The notes: generated from the sequence alone by a model not told the origin. A stretch of 64,000 nt of DNA from Arthrobacter sp. MYb23 (GCF_002979775.1 NZ_PCPR01000010.1:62001-126000); one strand, 5' to 3'; counted from the stretch's first letter, positions 25,961 through 34,670 are shown. Translations and numbers: made by a program.

Positions 25961-26901
25961 TGACCAACATGGCCGAAGACCTCAAAGCCACTCATGTGAC
26001 GGACGCAGCCCCGCTGCCGAACGGCGCACCTACTGCGGAAGACCGCCGTCGTACTGACCGCAAGCGATCCCCGCGTGAGCAGAAGAAGCGCACCGCGAAC
26101 ATGGTGATCTACGGCGTTCTGGTGGTCCTGGTGGTGGCGCTGATGGTGCCGTTCATCTGGATGCTCTCTTCCTCGTTGAAGGAAAACAACCAGGTCCTCA
26201 CAGTCCCCATCCAGTGGATTCCGCAGGAGTTCGTGTGGAGCAACTACACGGACATCTGGACCCGGATTCCCATGATGGGCTACCTGCAGAACTCCCTCTA
26301 CCTCGCCGTGATCATCACCTGCCTTCAGGTCCTCACGGGCTCGCTGGCTGCCTACGGTTTCTCCAAGGTCCGCTTCCCGGGCCGCGACGTGTTGTTCCTT
26401 GCCTATATCGGCACTATCGCCGTTCCGTGGCAGGCCTACATGGTGCCGCAGTACATCATGATGCAGAACCTTGGCCTGACCAACAGCTTCAACGCCCTGA
26501 TCCTGCTTCAGGCATTCGGCGCTTTCGGTGTGTTCCTGATGCGCCAGTACTACATGACCATCCCGGACGAGCTCTGCGAAGCCGCCCGCATTGACGGCCT
26601 CAGCGAGTACGGCATCTGGGCCCGCGTGATCCTGCCCCTGTCCAAGCCGGCCCTGGCCAGCCTGGCGCTGCTCACGTTTGTGAACACGTGGAACGACTAC
26701 ATGGGTCCGTTCATCTACCTCACGTCCAACCGCCTCTGGACAGTCCAGTTGGGGCTGCGCTCCTTCGTGGGCCAGTTCGACGCCGAGTACGCCATGATCA
26801 TGACCGGCTCTGTGATCTCCGTGATCCCCATCCTCATCATCTTCCTCATCGGCCAGCGTTACTTCATCCAAGGCATCGCGACGAGCGGGATGAAAGGATG
26901 A
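25960..26901 (+). CDS. ABC sugar transporter permease (MalG/UgpE type)
   Basis: 313 aa with an extended charged N-terminus before the first helix and six membrane segments. The EAA loop reads CEAARIDGLSEYGIWARVILPLSKPAL, and the C-terminus (QRYFIQGIATSGMKG) is the usual ending of MalG-like subunits. It pairs with the 25034-25960 permease. A nearby alternative start (Met4) cannot be excluded. The stop overlaps the next gene by 4 nt. Confidence 0.93.
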   Translation: MTNMAEDLKATHVTDAAPLPNGAPTAEDRRRTDRKRSPREQKKRTANMVIYGVLVVLVVALMVPFIWMLSSSLKENNQVLTVPIQWIPQEFVWSNYTDIWTRIPMMGYLQNSLYLAVIITCLQVLTGSLAAYGFSKVRFPGRDVLFLAYIGTIAVPWQAYMVPQYIMMQNLGLTNSFNALILLQAFGAFGVFLMRQYYMTIPDELCEAARIDGLSEYGIWARVILPLSKPALASLALLTFVNTWNDYMGPFIYLTSNRLWTVQLGLRSFVGQFDAEYAMIMTGSVISVIPILIIFLIGQRYFIQGIATSGMKG

Positions 26902-27608
26902 GTATTGTGGCGCGGCAGAAGCGACGGCAGTGGGCCGGACCGGGGTTCGAAACTTTCGGGAGCATTTTCGGCTTCATTTACACCTTCCTGGCCGGAAACG
27001 CACTGCTCGCCGTGGCCAACGCCCCACTGGTCCTCAGCCTCTCGCTGGTGGCCGACCCCGCTGCCGCCTGGCCGTTCTTCCTGGCGCTCTCGGTCACCAT
27101 TGCGCCGTCGCTCGCCGGCATCTTCGCTGCCTTCAAGGCCCTGAACGACGACGGCGGTGCGGTCAAGGCGGTTGCCGCTTTCCTTCGGGGATACAAGCGC
27201 AGTTTCGCGAAAGCCGCACTGCTCGGCGTGGGTGCCGTTGCCATGCTGATGTTCCTTGGCGTGGACCTGGCCGTCATCCAGAACAATGCCGCCGCCATTC
27301 CGGGCGCGGCACTCCTGGTGCCGGTGATCGTCGTAGCAGCCGCCGTGACGGTGACCCTTTCCGTCACGGCGATCGCCGGCGTCGTACTTCTGCCTGAGGC
27401 GAATCTGAAAAGCATCCTCAAGGCTGCGCTGTATTTGGCCGTTCAACGCTGGTACCTCAGCCTGGCCATGCTGATCCTGCTGGGAATCATCGTTTCCGCC
27501 GCCGTGATGCAGCCGGTCCTTGGCATCGCGCTGGCGCCGGCCCCGCTGCTGTTCGTGATCTGGAGCAACGCTTCATACGCCTTCCACGCCGCGCTCCGTA
27601 CCCCGTAA
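26898..27608 (+). CDS. YesL-like DUF624 membrane protein
   Basis: 236 aa from the ATG at 26898, overlapping the permease stop (ATGA). It has five or more hydrophobic segments, with the N-terminal pattern FIYTFLAGNALLAVANAPLVLSLSLVADPAAAWPFF and the region FLRGYKRSFAKAALLG that resemble the YesL/DUF624 family. YesL proteins accompany ABC importers for plant-wall oligosaccharides (for example the Bacillus yes cluster) and may assist the transporter or sensing. The exact role is unknown. Confidence 0.78.
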   Translation: MSIVARQKRRQWAGPGFETFGSIFGFIYTFLAGNALLAVANAPLVLSLSLVADPAAAWPFFLALSVTIAPSLAGIFAAFKALNDDGGAVKAVAAFLRGYKRSFAKAALLGVGAVAMLMFLGVDLAVIQNNAAAIPGAALLVPVIVVAAAVTVTLSVTAIAGVVLLPEANLKSILKAALYLAVQRWYLSLAMLILLGIIVSAAVMQPVLGIALAPAPLLFVIWSNASYAFHAALRTP

Positions 27609-27626
27609 AACTGTAAGGACCTCTTC

Positions 27627-29381
27627 TTGGACACGTTCGAAATCGGAGATCAGGACTTTCTCCTGAACGATCGGCCTTTCCGCATCCTCTCCGGAGCCAT
27701 CCACTACTTCCGGGTTCACCCCGATCTGTGGGCGGACCGTATTGAGAAGGCCCGGCTGATGGGGCTGAACACCATCGAGACGTATGTGCCATGGAATGAG
27801 CATTCGCCTGTTCCTGGTTCGTTTGTTGCCGATGGCGGGCTGGATCTGGGACGTTTCCTGGACCTTGTTGAGGCCCAGGGCATGAAGGCGATTGTCCGTC
27901 CGGGTCCCTACATCTGCGCTGAGTGGGACAACGGAGGGCTGCCGGCGTGGCTGTTCACCGACCCCACCGTGGGCGTCCGCAGCAGCGAACCCGGCTACCT
28001 GGCAGCGGTCTCTTCCTACATGGAAGCGGTTCTCGCTCTGGTGGTGCCGCGGCAGATTTCGCAGGGCGGTCCGGTGATCATGTTCCAGATCGAGAACGAA
28101 TACGGGGCCTATGGGGGCGATAAGGCCTATTTGCAGCATCTGGTTGACCTGTCCAAGCGCTTGGGTGTTGATGTCCCGCTGTTCACCTGCGATCAGCCAT
28201 TCGGGACCATGATCGAGGACGGTTCCCTGCCCGAACTCCACAAAACCGGGACCTTTGGATCGCGTTCACTTGAACGTCTTGGGTTTTTGCGGGAGAGGCA
28301 GCCCACTGGACCGCTCATGTGCGCGGAGTTCTGGAACGGCTGGTTCGACAACTGGGGAACGCACCATCACACCACCGACGCCGCTGCTTCCGCCGCCGAA
28401 CTGGACGCGCTGCTGACCGCCGGGGCTTCAGTGAACATCTACATGTTCCACGGCGGCACCAACTTCGGGTTTACCAACGGTGCCAACGACAAGGGCATTT
28501 ACGAGCCCACCATCACCTCCTACGACTACGACGCTCCGCTCTCCGAAGACGGGCAGCCCACGGCCAAGTATTTTGCTTTCCGGGACGTCATTGCCAAGCA
28601 CTTCCCGGTTCCTGCCGAGGTTCCTGCCGGTCGGGTTCATGCTCCGGCTTCCGTGGTGGCCGTTTCCGGGTCCACGCCTTTGCTCTCTGTTCAGACCACT
28701 AAGCAACGGGTTCCCGGGCCGGTCCCTCCAGTCGAGGTGACTGGCCGGTACCGGGGCTTCTACCTATACGAGGTGCTGCTGCAGGGCGGCGGAGTTCTGT
28801 CATTCTCCGAGGTGCGGGACCGTGCCCAGTTCTTCCTGGACGGCGTGCCCGTGGGCGTCCTGAGCCGGGAGCTGGGCGAGCGCGCTGTTGTCATCCCCAG
28901 CGGTGGTCGCCTCCAAGTCCTCTTGGAGGATCAGGGCCGGGTGAACTACGGGCAGAGGATTGGCGAGGCCAAAGGGCTGATCGGGCCTGCGTTGCTCAAT
29001 GGCATGGAGATTCTTGACTGGGAAGTCGGAGCTATTGATGTGGAGTCGCTGGATGCCTTTCGGGATGCCGCGCTGCCGTTCCCGTCCGGCGACCCCGCAC
29101 ACGCTGGCGTGGCCGGTCCTTCCATCTCCTTTGCCACTTTTGAAGCCGATGGCCCGGGAGACAGGTTCCTCCGCCTGGACGGTTGGACCAAGGGGAACGC
29201 ATTCATCAACGGCTTCAACGTGGGCAGATACTGGAGTCGCGGTCCGCAGCGCACGCTGTACGTGCCCGGTCCCCTGATCCGCGAGGGCGCCAACGAGCTC
29301 GCCATCCTGGAACTCCACGGAAGCGCGACGCGCAAGGTGAGTTTCGTCGTCGGGCCCGATCTGGGCCCCGACGAAAAGTAA
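27627..29381 (+). CDS. Beta-galactosidase, glycoside hydrolase family 35
   Basis: 584 aa with a TTG start at 27627, 7 nt after AAGGA. The GH35 signature is clear: FRILSGAIHYFRVHPDLW, NTIETYVPWNEHSP, and RPGPYICAEWDNGGLPAWL. The likely acid/base is Glu158 (FQIENEYGAYGGD) and the nucleophile Glu234 (MCAEFWNGWFDNWG); MFHGGTNFGFTNGAN follows. C-terminal beta-sandwich domains complete the usual length. With no signal peptide it should hydrolyse terminal beta-galactosyl residues of imported oligosaccharides in the cytoplasm. It is the last gene of the ABC operon and is followed directly by a repeat array. Confidence 0.94.
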   Translation: MDTFEIGDQDFLLNDRPFRILSGAIHYFRVHPDLWADRIEKARLMGLNTIETYVPWNEHSPVPGSFVADGGLDLGRFLDLVEAQGMKAIVRPGPYICAEWDNGGLPAWLFTDPTVGVRSSEPGYLAAVSSYMEAVLALVVPRQISQGGPVIMFQIENEYGAYGGDKAYLQHLVDLSKRLGVDVPLFTCDQPFGTMIEDGSLPELHKTGTFGSRSLERLGFLRERQPTGPLMCAEFWNGWFDNWGTHHHTTDAAASAAELDALLTAGASVNIYMFHGGTNFGFTNGANDKGIYEPTITSYDYDAPLSEDGQPTAKYFAFRDVIAKHFPVPAEVPAGRVHAPASVVAVSGSTPLLSVQTTKQRVPGPVPPVEVTGRYRGFYLYEVLLQGGGVLSFSEVRDRAQFFLDGVPVGVLSRELGERAVVIPSGGRLQVLLEDQGRVNYGQRIGEAKGLIGPALLNGMEILDWEVGAIDVESLDAFRDAALPFPSGDPAHAGVAGPSISFATFEADGPGDRFLRLDGWTKGNAFINGFNVGRYWSRGPQRTLYVPGPLIREGANELAILELHGSATRKVSFVVGPDLGPDEK

Positions 29382-29509
29382 CCCTCTCTCACCTCCCACG
29401 TGCTTAAACCCAGCCCTCTCTCACATTCCAAGTGCTTAAACCCAGCCCTCTCTCACCTCCCACGTGCTTAAACCCAGCCCTCTCTCACATTCCAAGTGCT
29501 TGAGGACAA
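29382..29509. repeat. 32-nt tandem repeat array A (four units)
   Basis: Four consecutive 32-nt units start right after the GH35 stop codon. Each begins CCCTCTCTCAC and, in the first three, ends GTGCTTAAACCCAG. The seven middle bases alternate CTCCCAC / ATTCCAA, so the array is also a 64-nt double repeat. The last unit diverges at its 3' end, and a further degenerate unit start (CGTCTCTCAC) follows at 29511. Confidence 0.92.
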
Positions 29510-29532
29510 CCGTCTCTCACTATCCTCAGAGG

Positions 29533-29677
29533 AGTGATAGAGCGTTCCGCTGAAAGGGCCGGAAAGTGATAGAGGGTCCCGCTGAAAGGGCCGGAAAGTG
29601 ATAGAGGGTCCCGCTGAAAGGGCCGGAAAGTGATAGAGCGTTCCGCTGAAAGGGCCGGAAAGTGATAGAGGGTTGGG
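29533..29677. repeat. 32-nt tandem repeat array B (four and a half units)
   Basis: Four consecutive 32-nt units begin AGTGATAGAG and end CGCTGAAAGGGCCGGAA, starting at 29533, 29565, 29597 and 29629. A partial fifth unit follows at 29661. They differ only at four bases after AGTGATAGAG (CGTT or GGTC). The reverse complement of AGTGATAGAG resembles the CTCTCTCAC start of array A, so the two arrays face each other with the same period. Confidence 0.93.
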
Positions 29678-29773
29678 CACGCAGAAGGGGACCGGTTATC
29701 CAACCGGTCCCCTTCCGTTAGTTCAGCGCTCCTGCGTGTTCAGCACGTCTGTGTGTTCAGCACGCGGGCGTCA

Positions 29774-30115
29774 TTAGCCGCGGCAGAGCTCGCCGTACTT
29801 GGTGCCGGCTTCCTGGTAGGCAGCACCGAGCTCGCCCAGCTTTGCTTCGTCCGGAGTTTCCTTGGCCTGCTCGTCCAGGTATTCCAGGATGGCAGTGACA
29901 ACCGGCTTCATGTCCGTGGAAGCAACTTGTTCGATAGGCCGGATGGCGTTGGCCACGCGGATGGTGGCCGTCTGGCTCGGGTTCTGGGGGATGCCCGCGG
30001 CGGCGACGCCCACGCGGTCGCAGGTTTCCTTGGTGGTCAGCTGCTGCTGGGCGGAACACGCGGATGCCGAGGCAATGAGCCCGGCGGCGATCAGGACAGT
30101 GGTGAGTTTCTTCAT
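29774..30115 (-). CDS. Small lipoprotein, unknown function
   Basis: 113 aa from the ATG at 30113-30115, preceded by GAGGGA; an upstream extension to 30232 is not convincing. The signal peptide MKKLTTVLIAAGLIASASAC ends in a lipobox with Cys20 as the lipid anchor. The mature part is mostly helical and polar, with two further cysteines (KETCDRVG and YGELCRG) that could form a disulfide. No family recognised. The 218 bp upstream, to the amidase stop, hold a repeated ACTGGGCAGG and no gene. Confidence 0.75.
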   Translation of the reverse strand: MKKLTTVLIAAGLIASASACSAQQQLTTKETCDRVGVAAAGIPQNPSQTATIRVANAIRPIEQVASTDMKPVVTAILEYLDEQAKETPDEAKLGELGAAYQEAGTKYGELCRG

Positions 30116-30333
30116 GATTCCCTCAGTGGTCGACGTCCCTTTGATTGTAATCAGAGCCGGGGCCCGGTCACGCATCGACTCCGGTCCGGCTTGTCCGCGT
30201 TCCTCCCCGGTTAGCTCCCCCGTCGGGCACAAAACGACGCCGACCCGCCGGTGTCGGAGCGTATTTACGGTGACGGCGGGGAAGCAACTGGGCAGGAACG
30301 CTGAGCAGCGGCAAAGTTACTGGGCAGGCGAAG

Positions 30334-32052
30334 TTACAGTGCCGGCGTCCTGGGCGGAGAAGTGCGGCGTGACCCCGTGGCTTCGAAGGCAGCGGCCAGT
30401 GTCAGCAAAGCAGTATCGTCATACGCGCGGCCGGCGAAGGTGAGGCCCACGGGCATGCCAATGTCCGCCATGGTTCCCATCTGTACAGTGACCGTGGGGA
30501 TGCCCAAATGCCGCGGGACGAGGTTGCCATTGGATACCCACACGCCGTTGCGCCACCCGAGATCCGCGGAGGCCGGGTTGACGTCCATGTCCGCGGGTCC
30601 CACATCCGCAGCTGCCGGGAACAGGACGGCGTCGAGTCCGAGCCCGTCCATCCACTCTTCCAGGTCAATCCGCCGGGTCTCCTCCAAGCCGCGCACCCCG
30701 TCTTCCAGCTCGGGAATCTCCGCGAACCCGGAAACCGCGTGTGCACGGACATGTCCTGGGTACTCGGCGATGTCGTCGTCGAACCCGGCGTAGCGATCCG
30801 GCAAGGCACCTTCAGGACGCGGGAAAATCAAAGCGCCATCCACATCCGTGAGACTGCTCAGTGCGGGATCGCCGTTGGCATGCAGGAAGTCGTCCCAGGC
30901 CCAGGCGGAGAGGTCCATGATTTCGCGCTTGAGGTATTCAGGGGTGACCAGGCCGCGGGTGGCGATGGTGGGTGCGCCGGGGCGATCGCCTTCGTAGTTG
31001 GAGACCACCGGGAAATCCACCAAAACAACCTCAGCGCCTGCGGCTTCAAGGTCGCGCTTCGCGGCCTCCCACAGTTCGATCACGGAAGCCCGCGTCTCGA
31101 TGCGCTGCCCTGTCGGCCCGCCAATCCCTGGTTTCGTGCTGGTCCCGGCGGCCGGGTCTGCGTTGATGTACATGCGCGGCACTCCGAAGCGTTTGCCCCG
31201 CAGAGCCGACCGTCCGTCGTCGAGCGTTTCCGAAGCCAGCGCCGGGTATGACTCCGGCCGGACCTCAGACGACTTCGGGATCTGAACCCACGGCTGGGCA
31301 CGCCAGAAGTCGCCGCGGGTCTCCGCGTCATCGGCCACGATCACGTCCAGCAGCTCCAGCATGTCCGCCATGGTGCGGGTATGCGGGACCACCACGTCCA
31401 TGGTGGGGACCAGCGGCCAGTTGCCGCGCACCGAGATGACGCCGCGCGAGGGCGTGTAGGCGCACAAAGCATTGTTCGACGCCGGTGCGCGGCCACTTGA
31501 CCAGGTCTCCTCACCCAGGCCGAAGGCCGCGAAGCTGGCCGCCGTCGCGGTCCCGGAACCGTTGGAGGAACCGGAACCGAACGCCGCCGTCAGGAAGTCA
31601 GCGTTGTAGGGGCTTTCGGCACGGCCATAGACGCCGCGCTGCATGCCGCCGTTGGCCATGGGTGGCATGTTGGTCAGGCCAATCAGCACCGCGCCGGCGT
31701 CCCGTAGGCGCTCGATGGTGAAGGCATCCCGCTGCGCCACCAGGTGCTCAAAGGCCGGAGATCCGGCTGCGGCAGTGAGCCCCTTGGCCAGGTAGCTGTC
31801 CTTGGCGGTGTAGGGGATGCCGTCCAGCGGACCCCTCAACGAACCCTGAGACCGTCGCGCATCCGAGGCGCGCGCATCTGCCAAAGCATCGGAGTTCATG
31901 ACCACCAATGCGTTGAGCGTGATGCCGTTGTGGTCGTACGCCTCAATGCGGTCGAGGTATGACTGTGTGAGCTGTTCGCTGGTCACCTCCCCTGATTCCA
32001 AGGCCTCCCGCAGTTGCGCGATGGAGGCCTCAACGACGTCGAAAGGAGCCAT
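30334..32052 (-). CDS. Amidase signature family hydrolase
   Basis: 572 aa. The amidase signature is visible: catalytic Lys84 (IPYTAKDSY), the Ser-rich loop GSGSSNGSGTATAASF at about 159-174 with the cis-Ser, and the nucleophile Ser186 in EETWSSGRAPAS, where most family members have TGGS. It would hydrolyse an amide to an acid and ammonia. The ATG overlaps the stop of the upstream agmatine deiminase by 1 nt (TAATG), so both are translated together. The context suggests a step in polyamine or agmatine breakdown, such as hydrolysis of a carbamoyl or acyl amine, but that is inference. Confidence 0.87.
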   Translation of the reverse strand: MAPFDVVEASIAQLREALESGEVTSEQLTQSYLDRIEAYDHNGITLNALVVMNSDALADARASDARRSQGSLRGPLDGIPYTAKDSYLAKGLTAAAGSPAFEHLVAQRDAFTIERLRDAGAVLIGLTNMPPMANGGMQRGVYGRAESPYNADFLTAAFGSGSSNGSGTATAASFAAFGLGEETWSSGRAPASNNALCAYTPSRGVISVRGNWPLVPTMDVVVPHTRTMADMLELLDVIVADDAETRGDFWRAQPWVQIPKSSEVRPESYPALASETLDDGRSALRGKRFGVPRMYINADPAAGTSTKPGIGGPTGQRIETRASVIELWEAAKRDLEAAGAEVVLVDFPVVSNYEGDRPGAPTIATRGLVTPEYLKREIMDLSAWAWDDFLHANGDPALSSLTDVDGALIFPRPEGALPDRYAGFDDDIAEYPGHVRAHAVSGFAEIPELEDGVRGLEETRRIDLEEWMDGLGLDAVLFPAAADVGPADMDVNPASADLGWRNGVWVSNGNLVPRHLGIPTVTVQMGTMADIGMPVGLTFAGRAYDDTALLTLAAAFEATGSRRTSPPRTPAL

Positions 32053-33110
32053 TAGGCTGCACCCCCTGCGAGCTGGGCGCTGCTGAGACGCGGCTGCTGC
32101 TGCGTGATGCAGTGAATACCACCGCCGCGGGCAAGGATGGGGCGCGCGTCAACAGTGACAACGCGGCGGCCGGGGTAGGCCTCGGCCAGGATTTCTGCCG
32201 CGAGCGAGTCGGCTCGTTCTTCGCCGTAACCACAGGCAATGACTCCGCCGTTGACCACGAGGTGGTTGACGTAGCTCCAGTCCACAAAGCTATCTTCATC
32301 CCGCAGCGTTTCCGGCGCGGGCAGCGGGATAATCTCGAACGGTTTACCTGCAGCGTCGGTCTGGGTCTCAAGGAATGAGTGCAGTGTGCGGCTGACCTCG
32401 TGGTCCGGGTGCTCCGGGTTGGTCTGGGAATGCAACAGGATCCGGCCGGGGCTGGGGAGCGTGGCCACCATGTCGATGTGGCCTCGGGTGCCCAGGTCCT
32501 CGTAGTCGCGGGTCAGGCCGCGGGGAACCCAGATGACCTTGGTGGCGCCGATGGTGCGGGCCAGTTCAGCCTCAACTGCCGCCTTGTCCGCGAAGGGGTT
32601 CCGGCCTGGATCCAGCTGCACCGTCTCGGTGATCAGCACGGTTCCTTCGCCGTCCACGTGGATGGCGCCGCCCTCATTCACCAAGAGGGAGCTGACCAGC
32701 TCAGCACCGGACTTTTCCGCAACAAAGCGCCCCATTCCGGCGCTCTTCTGCCATTCGGACCACGCCGGTGCACCCCAGCCGTTGAAGATCCAGTCCACTG
32801 CGCCAAGCACGCCGGGGCGTTCATCATCCAGCACAAAGGTGGGTCCGACGTCGCGCATCCAGAACTCGTCCAGCGGCGCCTCAACCTGCTCGATGCCGCC
32901 GCCCAGCATGCGGGCAGCGCGTTCGCGCTCGCTGGGGTCCACCACCATGGTGACCGGCTCGAACTCGGCCACGGCGTGGGCGACGGCGGTCCACGCCGCG
33001 TAGGCCTCTTCGGCTGAGGCGGCGTCATCGCCGAGGGTCAGGCCAGTGCGGGGGAACGCCATCCAGGTGCGCTCATGCGGTGCGGTTTCGGCCGGCATTC
33101 TCCAAGCCAT
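32052..33110 (-). CDS. aguA: Agmatine deiminase family protein
   Basis: 352 aa from the ATG at 33108-33110. Peptidyl-arginine-deiminase-type fold with family motifs: PHERTWMAFP near the start, DEFWMRDVGPTFV, NEGGAIHVDGEGTVL, TRGHIDMVATLPSPGRILLHSQTNPEHPD, and the catalytic Cys334 in GGGIHCITQQQP. The expected reaction is agmatine plus water to N-carbamoylputrescine plus ammonia, in the cytoplasm. It is the first gene of an operon with the amidase and is transcribed away from a TetR regulator, with a perfect operator-like palindrome between them. Agmatine as substrate is family-level inference. Confidence 0.88.
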   Translation of the reverse strand: MAWRMPAETAPHERTWMAFPRTGLTLGDDAASAEEAYAAWTAVAHAVAEFEPVTMVVDPSERERAARMLGGGIEQVEAPLDEFWMRDVGPTFVLDDERPGVLGAVDWIFNGWGAPAWSEWQKSAGMGRFVAEKSGAELVSSLLVNEGGAIHVDGEGTVLITETVQLDPGRNPFADKAAVEAELARTIGATKVIWVPRGLTRDYEDLGTRGHIDMVATLPSPGRILLHSQTNPEHPDHEVSRTLHSFLETQTDAAGKPFEIIPLPAPETLRDEDSFVDWSYVNHLVVNGGVIACGYGEERADSLAAEILAEAYPGRRVVTVDARPILARGGGIHCITQQQPRLSSAQLAGGAA

Positions 33111-33152
33111 GGGTGACTCCTTTGTCTTTCTTACGCGATGATGCAAATTTTC

Positions 33153-33174
33153 TTGTTGATCGCACGATCAACAA
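33153..33174. promoter_or_regulatory. Predicted TetR operator
   Basis: A perfect inverted repeat: TTGTTGATCG (33153-33162), two bases, CGATCAACAA (33165-33174). It lies midway between the divergent agmatine-deiminase and TetR genes, where one bound dimer could control both promoters. Confidence 0.8.
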
Positions 33175-33204
33175 TGCTGAAAACGTAATCTAGACTGGTC
33201 CTTG

Positions 33205-33840
33205 ATGTCAAGCACTCCAGAAAAACGCGCACTCCGTAAGTCACCCGCAGAGCGCTCCGCAGAAATCCTCGAGGCCGCCCGCGAGATCGCGCTCGAGGAG
33301 GGCCTCACAGCCCTCACGCTGCGCAACGTTGCCGCCCGCGTGGGCGTCGCTTCCGGTCTTGTGGCGCACTACCAACCCACTATGGACACGCTCGTTTCAA
33401 GCACCTTTGCCACCATCGTGGCGGCAGAAACACAGGAAGTAGCTGGCTTGCTGAGCCAGCAACCTGGTCCACCCGAACGCCTGGGGCTGCTGGTGGAAAC
33501 GCTTCTGGACAACAGCAGGCTGGACGTCACCGCAATCTGGGTGGAAGCCTGGACCCTCGGACGCCGCAACGAAGCCCTGGCCGCTTCTGTCCGCGAGCAG
33601 ATGGATGCCTGGCAGAAGGTTTTCCAAGGAGTAGTGGAGGACGGAAACGCGAGCGGAGACTTCAACGTTTCCGATGCCGCCGCCGTCGCCTGGCAGATCC
33701 TGGGCATGGTGGACGGCCTGAACGCCCAGGCCTTGGTCCGCTGGAACGGCATCACCGATCGCGGCACCCACCTGGCCCACGCCGTCGAAGGAATGGTGGG
33801 CGCCGCCCGGGGTTCCCTGGCGACCACACCGGGTGTGTGA
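33205..33840 (+). CDS. TetR-family transcriptional regulator
   Basis: 211 aa from the ATG at 33205; a TTG directly before it could also start translation. The N-terminal HTH is AEILEAAREIALEEGLTALTLRNVAARVGVASGLVAHYQPTMDTLVSSTF, close to the BetI/PuuR-like branch of TetR regulators. The C-terminal domain is helical (WVEAWTLGRRNEALAASVREQMDAWQKVFQGVV). It is divergent from the agmatine deiminase/amidase operon and probably represses it until an amine is sensed. The palindrome at 33153-33174 is the likely operator. Confidence 0.88.
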   Translation: MSSTPEKRALRKSPAERSAEILEAAREIALEEGLTALTLRNVAARVGVASGLVAHYQPTMDTLVSSTFATIVAAETQEVAGLLSQQPGPPERLGLLVETLLDNSRLDVTAIWVEAWTLGRRNEALAASVREQMDAWQKVFQGVVEDGNASGDFNVSDAAAVAWQILGMVDGLNAQALVRWNGITDRGTHLAHAVEGMVGAARGSLATTPGV

Positions 33841-33902
33841 GCCGGCTTCATACCGGCGCCACTCTTCGAAAGCCACACCCACACTGCCCTAGGCTGGGGA
33901 GC

Positions 33903-34553
33903 ATGGCGATCATTCACAAGGCAACCCTGTCCCCGTCCAAGCTCGAACTCATCGCTGACTACCTCCCGAAGCAACCCTGGTTCATCCAGGAAGGCGCGCC
34001 GGAGCTTATCGGCGCCTACCGCTTCGACGATCCCGCCGGCGAAGTGGGCCTCGAGACACACGTCGTTACCGCCGGTGAGCGCGTCTACCAAGTTCCCCTC
34101 AGCTACCGCGGGTACGAATTGGCTGGCGCCGAGGAGTGGCTCATCGGCACCATGGACCACTCGGTCCTGGGCAAGCGCTGGGTCTACGACGCTTGCGCGG
34201 ACCCCATCTACGTCAAGGCCCTGGCCACCGCCATCCTGACCGGCCAGCAAGAGGCCGACCTCATTGTCGACGGCGAGCTCGGCCCCCGGCCCAGCACGGT
34301 CACGGTAAAGGGCAGCGGAAAGCTCGACGACGTTGTCCCCGCCTTGAGTGCCTCGGCGCCGGTATCCGGCAGCGGCGTGACCATCATTGATGCGGGCGAG
34401 CTGCGGCTGAAGATTACCCGGGTCCTGGATCTGGCAGCGGATGCTTCGGCCAATACCGCTGCGGCCCCGGAGCTTCACGGGGACCTGACCCTCAATGGAA
34501 AGTGGGCCGGCCTGGAAAATCCGGTGGAACTGGCGTCGGTGGTCCGGAACTGA
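33903..34553 (+). CDS. Maltokinase N-cap-like (CG0192-related) protein
   Basis: 216 aa from the ATG at 33903. The N-terminal part (HKATLSPSKLELIADYLPKQPWF, then IGAYRFDDPAGEVGLETHVV, YQVPLSYRGYELAG, WLIGTMDHSVLGKRWVYDACADP) matches the beta-rich cap domain that precedes the kinase domain in maltokinase and that occurs alone in actinobacterial CG0192-type proteins. The kinase domain itself is absent, so it is not expected to phosphorylate maltose. Function unknown. Confidence 0.72.
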   Translation: MAIIHKATLSPSKLELIADYLPKQPWFIQEGAPELIGAYRFDDPAGEVGLETHVVTAGERVYQVPLSYRGYELAGAEEWLIGTMDHSVLGKRWVYDACADPIYVKALATAILTGQQEADLIVDGELGPRPSTVTVKGSGKLDDVVPALSASAPVSGSGVTIIDAGELRLKITRVLDLAADASANTAAAPELHGDLTLNGKWAGLENPVELASVVRN

Positions 34554-34567
34554 ACTTTACTTCTCCC

Positions 34568-34670
34568 CGCTCCTTCCCAGTTGCCTCGCATCGCCGCCTG
34601 TAAACCACGGCGTGTCGCCGCCAACCCTGCGCTATTTGCGTGATGCCACAAGGGCAACCGGGAAGGAGCG
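34568..34670. repeat. Long-spaced inverted repeat
   Basis: The 18-nt arms at 34568-34585 (CGCTCCTTCCCAGTTGCC) and 34653-34670 are complementary except for one base, with 67 nt between them. They fill much of the gap between the cap-domain protein and the next gene. The inner segment has smaller complementary stretches (CGGCG/CGCCG). It could be a structured RNA or a remnant of a small mobile element. No gene is seen inside. Confidence 0.6.

Noticed and set aside
29382..29677. Possible CRISPR array
   Set aside because: The 32-nt units follow each other directly with no unique spacers, the two arrays have different sequences, and no cas genes are nearby.
33369..34478. 369-codon open frame opposite the TetR and cap-domain genes
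   Set aside because: It spans two real genes and their intergenic gap on the opposite strand and shows no family motif.
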